Assembly: GCA_963707275.1 (NCBI GenBank)
Contig: CAVPPH010000004.1
Coordinates: 372,001 to 436,000, forward strand
Source: JACKBK01 sp963707275
GTDB taxonomy: Bacteria; Chloroflexota; Anaerolineae; JAAEKA01
Reading direction: 5' to 3'
DNA: 64,000 nucleotides
The translations under genes and the position numbers were made by a program. Under the pieces are notes generated by a model. The model saw nothing but the letters and a program-made list of their open reading frames with translations, ran no database searches and had not been told where the DNA came from. Shown piece by piece: positions 20,131 through 27,713 of this stretch (its first letter is position 1; every line of letters starts with the position of its first letter).

Positions 20131-20654
20131 ATGGATGGCTCCCATCATCTCGCCATCCTCATGGCAGCGCCTCAACCCGGCGAGGCTGACAAGCTGCGCG
20201 ACCAAGCCGCTATGGTCGAGATGCTACTGGCGCGCGGTTTGTCCGCAGACCAGATTTTCTGCCTCCATGGCTGCACTAGCCGCTGTCGAGACCATGGACG
20301 ATTGGCTGACCGGGATCGAGGCTCTGGTGCAGCAAGGTGTGCGGGCCATCGGCCCGACTGTGGGCCAGCGACGGCGACTATGACCGCCAGCAGTTCATGC
20401 ACAACTGCGACGAGTTCGGCGTCCCCTATCTCTTTGGGCCAGGGCACCTAAGCTTCAAGACGCTGCTGGCTGTGGCGCTGGGACTGGAGCGGGAGATCGG
20501 GATGCGTGACAGGCTGGCGGCGCTGGGACTGCCGCTGGAGGACACGCACCACAGCGCGGTCGACGACGCCTGGAACATCGCGGCGATCTTGGCAGCGATC
20601 TTGCGACGGGCGCTGCCAGGCGGTCGGCTCTTAGCAGCATGGCTCGACCGGTAA
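20131..20654 (+). pseudogene. DEDDh 3'-5' exonuclease remnant (KapD/ERI-1-like C-terminal half)
   Basis: Three frames each hold part of one protein: frame 1 (QPGEADKLRDQAAMVEMLLA), frame 2 (ALAAVETMDDWLTGIEALVQ, to about 20360), and frame 3 (SDGDYDRQQFMHNCDEFGVP, FGPGHLSFKTLLAVALGL, GMRDRLAALGLPLEDTHHSA, VDDAWNIAAILA). The last blocks fit the DEDDh exonuclease fold of KapD/ERI-1-like proteins, with the mid-domain Asp (GDYD) and the C-terminal H-x3-D. The N-terminal DxE motif is not found in any frame upstream. The gene is therefore either truncated or too damaged by indels to reconstruct. It would degrade RNA or DNA from the 3' end if intact. Confidence 0.5.
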
Positions 20655-20804
20655 GTCTTCACCACCGTCGGACATCATTACGCCTCACTACGACATCCTG
20701 GGCCAGCCAACGGTCGCGACGGCGTCTGGCAATGGTATCGACGTGCTCAGGCCTGCAAGTATCCGAGCGCCAAAAAGTTACCATCTCAATCAAGGAGTAA
20801 AACC

Positions 20805-21760
20805 ATGAAAACCAATGACCGTCCATTCCTGCCTCTTACCCGAATGCGTCAGCCTCGCGGCTCTCTGAAGGCTCTAGCTATATTGCTTGCCACGCTTGCG
20901 CTGCTGTGGCCGGTCAGCTTCGTCCAGGCCGCAGCGCCCGCGCCTGCGACGCAGCCGGGATATGATGATCCACCGCTTGAGTTGACCCCGGTTACGGTCG
21001 AAGACATGCACGCGCCAGGATCGCGCCGCCGGATCAGCCGGTGCGTCGCTCGCTTCCCGCCGGTCTCCTGGGAAAGATCATCTTCTGGTCAGACTTGCCG
21101 TCGGAGTATTCTGAGTCCACCTGGTTTGCGCTCGACCCGGTCACCGGCGACTTGTGGGAACTCAGCGAGTTGTGGCCGCATGAGTGCGCAGAACAGCGCG
21201 AGGCCTTCTCGGCCAACGGGCAGTATCAGGCTTTCCTTGCCGGCGAGTGGATGGAAGTCGCCCAGTATGAAGACGAGTATGGCGACGTTCGGGTTGAACA
21301 CGCGCTGCAATTGCAACTGAAGTACTATGACCGCGCTTTTGACGTTGCCAAAACCCTCAGCCACTTCGGCGGGCGGGGGTACGGATCTAACCCTAACCTC
21401 AATGGCGACGGTGATGAGTTCCCGTGGGCCGAGTTTGGCCATGTCTGGGACCCGGCCTGGTCACCGACGGGCGATCTGGTCGCTTTCGTTTCCAACGAAA
21501 CCGCAAACGAGGACATTTACGTGGTGGCCAAGGATCAATGGCCGCCGCGCCAGCTTACGCGCAACGACTGGGCCTGGGACAAGCACCCATCGTGGTCGCC
21601 GGATGGCCAGCAGATCGTGTTCGAGTCCAACCGCGACGGGCTGCAACGGCTGTGGCTGATGAACGCCGATGGCAGCAACCAGCGGCCGCTCACCGACCCG
21701 ATCCTGGAAGCCCAGGCACCCGTGTGGGTCAAGTACGTCGGAGTGGATGGCTGTCCGTAA
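20805..21760 (+). CDS. Secreted TolB-like beta-propeller (PD40) protein, one indel
   Basis: ATG 20805 has AAGGAG upstream. Residues about 20-45 are a signal peptide ending SFVQAAAPA. One base is missing near 21030: frame 3 ends at HAPGSRR and frame 2 continues APPDQPVRRSLPAGLLGKII. The body contains PD40-type repeats: DPAWSPTGDLVAFVSN, HPSWSPDGQQIVFESN and NRDGLQRLWLMNADGSNQRP. Such propellers bind partners or ligands outside the membrane. The stop is TAA 21758-21760. The following CYTH-like sequence begins at once in another frame, so an operon, or even a fused protein split by a further indel, is possible. Confidence 0.7.
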
Positions 21761-21768
21761 GTCAGCGG

Positions 21769-22581
21769 CTGCACCAGCGGCCCTGCCGCGCCGGCGCCGG
21801 CCTGTTCTGGAAGCTGCTGACCTTCCTGGTCGAGAACCAGGGCAATGAGGTCATCCCGGATGCTGGCGATCCCGACAAGAACGCCGAACGAGCGCGCACG
21901 ACCTGGTATCTCGACATCCCCGGCTATGAACTGCGACGGGCCGACGTAAACCTGCGGGTGCGTGAGGAACCCAACGCTAAGAAACCCTACAAGGTGATGC
22001 TGAAATACCGCGCGCCGGACCGCTATTCAGCCGCGGGTTGCGATGTGAGCTGCAACGAGGATGTTGACGACGACGACATCAAGTTCGAGGAGGATGTGGT
22101 CCCGCCCTTTGCCAGCCGTTTCTCCTATTCCGTCTCTTTCAAGAGCAAGGACCTGCCATCGCTGGCCAGCATGGCGGATGTCGTCGAGCTCTTCCCCGGC
22201 CTGGCCGACTACGGCATTTCTCCGAGCGCACCGATTCGTGCCGTCAACGGCTTTCGCGCCAATGAAGTTGTGCAACTGATCGGCAAGATCAAGCTGGACA
22301 AAATGCCGACCGCACGGGCCGTCGGTGGACTGCCCAAGTTCGTGGTCAAGGCGTCGCTGAGCCACTGGTACCTGCGCGCCGATCAGAACGACTACCCTCT
22401 GGTTACCGAGTTCTCCTTCGGCTTTGACGCGGAAGGCCAGAAGAGCGACGACCACCTGGAGCTGTTCCCGCCGACCGTGGTAGCCGGCGCCAACCGTCTC
22501 TTTCGCGACGTGCAGAACCAGGCCGGCTGGCTGGCGCAGTTTGGCACGACCAAGACGGCCTACGTGTTCGAGGTACTCTGA
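21769..22581 (+). CDS. CYTH-like domain protein, start not identifiable
   Basis: The frame is open into the previous gene, but meaningful sequence begins about base 21800 (LFWKLLTFLVENQGNEVIPD). TTWYLDIPGYELRRADVNLR followed by VREE, YKVMLKYR and KFEEDVVP resembles the CYTH/triphosphate-tunnel fold, in which strands carry alternating acidic and basic residues that bind a polyphosphate. No ATG or GTG with a ribosome binding site occurs near the boundary, so the N-terminus is lost to an indel or the protein is fused to the propeller before it. A role in triphosphate or polyphosphate chemistry is inferred from fold resemblance only. Confidence 0.4.
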   Translation: MHQRPCRAGAGLFWKLLTFLVENQGNEVIPDAGDPDKNAERARTTWYLDIPGYELRRADVNLRVREEPNAKKPYKVMLKYRAPDRYSAAGCDVSCNEDVDDDDIKFEEDVVPPFASRFSYSVSFKSKDLPSLASMADVVELFPGLADYGISPSAPIRAVNGFRANEVVQLIGKIKLDKMPTARAVGGLPKFVVKASLSHWYLRADQNDYPLVTEFSFGFDAEGQKSDDHLELFPPTVVAGANRLFRDVQNQAGWLAQFGTTKTAYVFEVL

Positions 22582-22606
22582 ACAGGCGAATGGTTGGTGA
22601 CCTAAC

Positions 22607-22757
22607 CTTTGGTTCCCCCATCCCCCTGTGCCATGATGGCGGCATGTCGCATGTGACCACTGAAACGGGCCGGCGCTCTCGCCGGTCTGTTGATTCTGCG
22701 ATTGCGCCCGATACGCCTCCCCGGAGGCGCGTTGCGCCGATCTATCTACAGGCGTTG
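22607..22757. repeat. Direct repeat copy 1: truncated 5' end of the membrane-protein gene at 30193
   Basis: This stretch repeats 30155-30307 with few differences. It includes the ATG at 22643 and about 38 codons (MSHVTTETGRRSRRSVDSAI and on), then diverges after GGCGTTG. The promoter element TATAAT of copy 2 is CATGAT here. The remaining frame ends about 15 codons later, so this is a dead fragment. It marks the left edge of a 7.4 kb block. Confidence 0.85.
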
Positions 22758-22793
22758 TCGGTGCGCGAAAGTAATCCGGCGTGGCTGCAATTC

Positions 22794-25238
22794 CTACTCC
22801 ACACATGAAAGCGCTGCGTAGCGGGCCTGCTCCCGTGGCAGCATCGGGCGACGGGATGTCTGGCGCAGGGTGAGGGCTGCCTGATATTGCGCCAAAGCCG
22901 CGCCGTGCTGGCCGGTTTTCCACGCAATTTCGGCCCGCACCAGCCACGCCGAGGCGGTGACTACGGCGTCGCCGCGGCTTTGGTAGTGCGCCAGCGCAGC
23001 CGAGGACAGCGCATCGGCCGCGGCGGCGTCCCCTTGGTCCAGCGCAATGCGCGCCAGCAGCAACTGCGGATCGGGCAGGTAGTGGCTGTCGCCCAGGGCC
23101 TCGAAGAGCTGCAACGCGGCCTGCGCCATCTCTTTCGCTCCGGCCAGGTCGCCCTGGTCGTACAACACGTCGGCCAGGTTGTGCTGTACGAAGGCCTGTA
23201 GCCAGCCGGCTGGCCCCTGTATCGCCGCCCCGTGCGCCTGTTCCAGCCACTGCCGCGCCTGGGCCGGATCCTGCATGTCCAGGGCGATAACGCCGATGTT
23301 GGCCCATGCCTGGGCCGGGTCGGCAGCGGGGTCGGCGTCGATGCTGGCCCGCAGCCAGTCGATGGCCTGCTGGTAGTCGCCCATCATGTAGGCCGTGAGG
23401 CCCATGTTGTGCAGGGCCGTAGCCTCGCCCAGCGCGTCGCCCAGTTGTCGGCGCAGGGCCAACCCTTCCTCGTGGCAGCCAAGGCTGGCCGCGTAGTCGT
23501 CGTGCGCCAGGTGGATAGAGGCCAGGCCGTTGAGGGCCCGCGCCCGGGCCGACAGGTCCGGCGTGGACAACTGCAAGGCCGCCTGGAGCAGCTCCTGGCC
23601 CAGGTCGAACAGGCCGCGGCGATACCAGAACCACCACAGGTTGCCGGCCAACGAGATCGCCATCTCGCCCTGCCCGCGCGCCAGCGCCCAGCGCAGCGCG
23701 GCCAGGCAGTTGTCGTGGTCGGCCAGCGCGGCCTGCATCCAGGCCACCTGGTCGTCGCCCAGCAGTCCGGCGAACACCTGCCCGGCGTAGGCAACGAAAT
23801 AGCCGGCGTGCTGCTGCTGGCACGCCTCCAGCCGGCCATCGCCGGCCAGCCGCTCCAGGGCATAGGCGCGCAGTGTCTCCAGCAGGGTCGCCCGCTGGCC
23901 GTCGAAGGCAACCAGGTTGGCGCGCGCCAGCGTCTCCAACAAGCCCGCATCGGCGCTGGCCACGGCCTGCGCTGCCTCGGCTGTGCAACCGCCCGCGAAC
24001 AGACCCAGCCGCAGGAAGGCGTTCTGCTGCGCGTCGGGCAACATGCGTACGCTCCACTCGATGGCGGCATGCAGGGTGCGGTGCCGCTCGGCCACGTTGC
24101 GCCGACTCTGCTGAAGCCAGGTGGAGGAGAGCTGGCCGTGGCCGCGCAGGGCCAGCAACTGCTGCGCTGCGGCCTGCGGCGGCAGATCGCGCAGCCGCAC
24201 CGCAGCCAGCTCCAGGGCCAGCGGCAGCCCATCCAGCGCCACGCACAGCGTCGCCAGCGGCAAGAGGTTGTCCTCGGCAAGCGCGAAGGATGGATCAGCC
24301 GCGCGCACCCGCGCCAGCAGCAGTTGCATGGCCGGCGTCTGCCCCCAGACCGCAGGGTCGGGGTGCTGGGCCAGATCGGGCGCGGCCAGCGGCGCCAGTG
24401 GCCACTCCTGCTCGCCGTACAGATCCAGCGGCACGCGGCTGGTGCAGAGCAGCTTCAGGTGGGGCGACCGGCTCAGCCAATCGGCAAAGAGGGGCGTGCT
24501 CTCCAGCACGTGCTCGCAGTTGTCGAGCACCAGCAGCAGACGGCGCGGGGCCAGGTAGGCTTCGATGGCCTGCTCAGCCGGCTGGCCGGCCGAGGGGGTG
24601 ATGCCCAATGTGCGCAGGGCAGCCAGCGGCACGTCACCGGCCGCGGCCACATCGGCCAGGGGCACGAAGGCGACGCCCTCGGCGAAACAGGACAGGGCCT
24701 GGTTGGCCACTTCCAGTGCCAGCCGGCTCTTGCCAATGCCGGGCGCGCCGACCACGGTGATCAGCCGGTTAGATTGCAGCAGAGCGAGCAAGTTTTCGAC
24801 GGCGTCGGCCCGGCCAATCAGCGGTAACAGCGGAGCTGGTGGCCGATGCGGCGGCGCGGCCGGCCCGATGATCGTCTCGGCGGTGAGTTGAACGCGTGTT
24901 TCCCGCTTGTGCGTGATAGTAATCCGTTGATCGGCGCGAGTCTTGCCCGCCACCGCCAGAAATTGTTCTACCAGGGCTGTCTCCTGCTTTTGAAACAGGA
25001 TCGGCACGAACAGCGCAGCAACGACGGCCAGATCGGGGAGGCGGGAGCCGTTCTCCAACCGGGCAATCTGCTCGCGGCTATACCCCGCGGCGCGACCCAT
25101 CTCGTCCTGGGTCAGACGCGCGCGTTTGCGCAGCAGGCGCAAGGCGTCGCCGAAATCCTCTGGAAGCGTGCTCAGCATTGCAAATCCGGGGTCGCTTTCG
25201 GACAGCTCCGCAAAAAGGTTGTCACAAAATGTCACCAC
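22794..25238 (-). CDS. XRE-HTH, NB-ARC-like STAND ATPase, TPR transcriptional regulator
   Basis: Up to 814 residues; the start is uncertain between GTG 25238 and ATG 25178, and the first lies inside the GTCAC box array. Domains: HTH of the XRE type (ALRLLRKRARLTQDEMGRAA then YSREQIARLENG); linker; STAND ATPase with Walker A VGAPGIGKSRLALEV and Walker B LLLVLDNCEHVL, followed by LLCTSR (sensor); then helical TPR-like repeats to the C-terminus (ALHNMGLTAYMMGDYQQAID). The layout resembles MalT/AfsR-like signal-responsive regulators. It is divergent from the lipoprotein, beta-helix and lyase genes and likely controls them. It is uninterrupted, unlike many neighbours. Confidence 0.85.
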   Translation of the reverse strand: MVTFCDNLFAELSESDPGFAMLSTLPEDFGDALRLLRKRARLTQDEMGRAAGYSREQIARLENGSRLPDLAVVAALFVPILFQKQETALVEQFLAVAGKTRADQRITITHKRETRVQLTAETIIGPAAPPHRPPAPLLPLIGRADAVENLLALLQSNRLITVVGAPGIGKSRLALEVANQALSCFAEGVAFVPLADVAAAGDVPLAALRTLGITPSAGQPAEQAIEAYLAPRRLLLVLDNCEHVLESTPLFADWLSRSPHLKLLCTSRVPLDLYGEQEWPLAPLAAPDLAQHPDPAVWGQTPAMQLLLARVRAADPSFALAEDNLLPLATLCVALDGLPLALELAAVRLRDLPPQAAAQQLLALRGHGQLSSTWLQQSRRNVAERHRTLHAAIEWSVRMLPDAQQNAFLRLGLFAGGCTAEAAQAVASADAGLLETLARANLVAFDGQRATLLETLRAYALERLAGDGRLEACQQQHAGYFVAYAGQVFAGLLGDDQVAWMQAALADHDNCLAALRWALARGQGEMAISLAGNLWWFWYRRGLFDLGQELLQAALQLSTPDLSARARALNGLASIHLAHDDYAASLGCHEEGLALRRQLGDALGEATALHNMGLTAYMMGDYQQAIDWLRASIDADPAADPAQAWANIGVIALDMQDPAQARQWLEQAHGAAIQGPAGWLQAFVQHNLADVLYDQGDLAGAKEMAQAALQLFEALGDSHYLPDPQLLLARIALDQGDAAAADALSSAALAHYQSRGDAVVTASAWLVRAEIAWKTGQHGAALAQYQAALTLRQTSRRPMLPREQARYAALSCVE

Positions 25239-25262
25239 TGGTCACTGTGAAGTAGTTATAAT
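25221..25262 (+). promoter_or_regulatory. Three GTCAC boxes in 10 bp phase, overlapping a promoter
   Basis: GTCAC occurs at 25221, 25231 and 25241, exactly 10 bases apart, so one face of the helix carries three identical half-sites. TATAAT at 25257-25262 is a consensus -10 for the plus-strand lipoprotein gene, and the boxes cover the place of its -35. More copies of the same pentamer or its complement lie downstream (GTGAC 25318, ATCACC nearby). This is a candidate operator for the divergent STAND regulator. Confidence 0.6.
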
Positions 25263-25372
25263 AACACACCAATGAGGCGATTGTAAAAGTATGATCATCC
25301 GCCATTTGATGGTAACTGTGACCATCACCGAAACGACAACGATCACCATTGACCAGACAGGAGCAAGCAACA

Positions 25373-26035
25373 ATGAAGGACCGTATGACTCTGCTGATCG
25401 CCGTCCTGGCGATCACCCTGACCACCGCGGCGTGCGGCGGGACAGCGACCACGACCTCCACGCCGACGGCTCAGACGGCGATGGCAGCGGAGACGGAAGC
25501 GCCAGCGGTGCAGCCGATGACGGAGCCGTCCCCGACCCAGGCGCCGGGCAATGAAGAAGCTGTAGCCTCAGCCTGCGAAGAGTACTTCGGATTTTGCATC
25601 ACCGCCCAAGCCACGGGCGCAGTGGACGCCACAGGCGCGGGCGGCTGGGCCAGCAGCACCAACACTGACTGCACGGCCTGGGCCGTCCCCGGAGACGCCC
25701 GCATCCTGGAACTGCCCAACCTGATGGCCGCGGGCGAGCAGCAGATCGCCGTGGCGCTGACGCGCATCGGCGCGTTCATCGGGCCGGGCACGTATGAGCT
25801 GGCTGCCACGGCCACAGGTGGGGCCATGCCCGACCAATTCCCCGCGGTGCGGGTAGGCAACCGGGCGTTTACAAATGGCGCAGACACCACCGCCATCGTC
25901 ACGGTCAACGCCGACGGCTCCGGCACGCTGGAGGCCAAGAACCTGGTGGAGATGGACGCCATGCAGGGCGCCGCGCCCGATCCCAACGCCCGTCTCGACT
26001 TTGGCATGCAGTGGACGTGCAAGGGAGAATCTTGA
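25373..26035 (+). CDS. Lipoprotein of unknown function
   Basis: ATG 25373 is preceded by AGGAG; an in-frame ATG at 25349 is less well placed. The signal peptide ends in the lipobox TTAAC, followed by a Thr/Ala/Pro linker of about 45 residues. The mature part (ACEEYFGFCITAQATGAVDA, NTDCTAWAVPGDARILELPN, TGGAMPDQFPAVRVGNRAFT) is a small beta domain with a Cys pair that I do not recognise. It opens an operon with the beta-helix and lyase genes. Confidence 0.7.
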   Translation: MKDRMTLLIAVLAITLTTAACGGTATTTSTPTAQTAMAAETEAPAVQPMTEPSPTQAPGNEEAVASACEEYFGFCITAQATGAVDATGAGGWASSTNTDCTAWAVPGDARILELPNLMAAGEQQIAVALTRIGAFIGPGTYELAATATGGAMPDQFPAVRVGNRAFTNGADTTAIVTVNADGSGTLEAKNLVEMDAMQGAAPDPNARLDFGMQWTCKGES

Positions 26036-26040
26036 GAGCC

Positions 26041-27687
26041 ATGACGAAACACACACTGCACTTATTCTTGATGCTGCTCATGGCGGCAACATTCCTGGTG
26101 ACGTCAGCACAAGACGCCTCTGCGGCAAACGCTGTGGTGGGCAACGGCTCGTCGGCCAGTTGCACCGAAGCAGCCTTCAACGCTGCCCTGGCCACGGCCA
26201 GCAACGGCGGCGGCACGATCACGTTCAACTGCGGCCCGGCCGTGAAGACGATCAACTTCACCGTCAGCAAGTTCCTCAACCTGGGCAACGTGACCATTGA
26301 CGGCAACAACCGCATCGTGCTCAAAGCCGGCAATGCGGAACGCCACTTCTTCGTAGGCCCCGTCACCTTTCGCCTGCGAGCCATCACCTTGCAGCAGGGT
26401 GATTCGCTGGTCAGTGGAGGAGCCATCGAAGCCTCAGGCGCGCAGGTGATCGTGGACAACGTCCAGTTTCTCGACAACCGCTCCAGCATCACTGGCGGCG
26501 CGATCTATTGCTACGACGGGTCGCTCACCGTTCGCAACAGCCATTTCGAGAACAATACGGCCCAAACCGGCGGGGCGATCTTCAACGACGGCTGCACGGT
26601 TGAGCTGGATACTGTCACCTTCCGCAACAACCGCGCCACCGGCGGGCGCGGCGGGGCCGTGGAAAACTCGCAGCTGGGCGCGCTGACTGTGCGGAACAGT
26701 CGCTTTGAGGCTAACCGCGCACATGATGGCGGCGGACTCTTCGTGGCCGGCGATTCCACAGCCGTGCTCGACAACGTGGCCTTCGTAGGCAACAGCGGCG
26801 GTTATGGCGGCGGCATAGAGAACAGCGGCACACTGACTCTGGCCAACAGCCTGTTCGACAACAACGCTGTCACTGGCAGCGGCGGTGGGCTGTGGAACAT
26901 CGACGGCACGGCGCTGGTGCAGCGTACCACTTTCACCGGCAACACGGCCTACGAAGGGGGCGCAGTCAACACGTATGGCCGGTCGCTGGAAATGCGCAAT
27001 GTCAACCTCATCAACAACCGCGCCAACGGCTCGCATGGTGGCGGCCTCTACCATTCAGGCGGCGTCGCGTTCCTCGACAACGCCACTTTCAGCGGCAACC
27101 GGGCCAGCGATCCGGCTGGCAACGGCGGTGGAATCTATCAAGCGTCCGACGATAACCTGACACTGACCAACGTCACGCTGGCGAACAACCAGGCCGGCGC
27201 ATTGGGCGGCGGATTATACCACTATGGCCGCTATGCCATCCTCGTTAACGTCACCATGAGCAACAACCAGGCCGGGGCAGCTGGCAACGCCATCTACGAG
27301 GACTCTCCGCAGACGCCTGGCCAGCCAGGCGTGGTGCAGATCGCCAACAGCGTCATCGTTGGCAGTGCTGTGAACTGCGATGGTGGGCTCTTTCAATCGC
27401 TAGGGCATAACATCAGCAAAGGCAGTTGCGCCGCGCTCATCGACCCAACCGACCGCGATAACTACGGCGGCAATCTGCGGCTGGGCGCCCTCGCCTATAA
27501 CGGCGGCGCGTTCCCCATGCAGACCATCCTGCCACAGAGCGGCAGCCCGTTGATCAACGCAGGTGATCCCGGTTATTGCACGGCGCAGGATCAGCGCGGC
27601 GCCAATCGGGTCGGTGTGTGCGACCAGGGCGCTGTCGAATATGGCGCACTGGCGCACAGAATGCATTTGCCGCTGGTCCTGCATTGA
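26041..27687 (+). CDS. Secreted right-handed beta-helix protein
   Basis: 548 residues from ATG 26041, five bases after the lipoprotein stop. A signal peptide ends TSAQDASAA. The body is built of about 25-residue turns rich in NN, GG and NS (NSRFEANRAHDGGGLFVAGD, NVTLANNQAGALGGGLYHYG), as in parallel beta-helix and Pmp-like repeat proteins with a choice-of-anchor type C-terminus (GSPLINAGDPGYCT, DQRGANRVGVCDQGAVEYG). Such proteins bind or cleave polysaccharides or act as adhesins. Beside the lyase gene, a role in polysaccharide attachment is plausible. No catalytic residues can be named. Confidence 0.82.
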   Translation: MTKHTLHLFLMLLMAATFLVTSAQDASAANAVVGNGSSASCTEAAFNAALATASNGGGTITFNCGPAVKTINFTVSKFLNLGNVTIDGNNRIVLKAGNAERHFFVGPVTFRLRAITLQQGDSLVSGGAIEASGAQVIVDNVQFLDNRSSITGGAIYCYDGSLTVRNSHFENNTAQTGGAIFNDGCTVELDTVTFRNNRATGGRGGAVENSQLGALTVRNSRFEANRAHDGGGLFVAGDSTAVLDNVAFVGNSGGYGGGIENSGTLTLANSLFDNNAVTGSGGGLWNIDGTALVQRTTFTGNTAYEGGAVNTYGRSLEMRNVNLINNRANGSHGGGLYHSGGVAFLDNATFSGNRASDPAGNGGGIYQASDDNLTLTNVTLANNQAGALGGGLYHYGRYAILVNVTMSNNQAGAAGNAIYEDSPQTPGQPGVVQIANSVIVGSAVNCDGGLFQSLGHNISKGSCAALIDPTDRDNYGGNLRLGALAYNGGAFPMQTILPQSGSPLINAGDPGYCTAQDQRGANRVGVCDQGAVEYGALAHRMHLPLVLH

Positions 27688-27713
27688 CCCGGACAAGTAA
27701 GGAAAACCCTGTC

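Noticed and set aside
23232..24827. A 530-codon open frame on the plus strand opposite the STAND regulator
   Set aside because: The minus strand has HTH, Walker motifs and TPRs in one frame; the plus-strand translation is Arg/Gln/Gly-rich shadow sequence.
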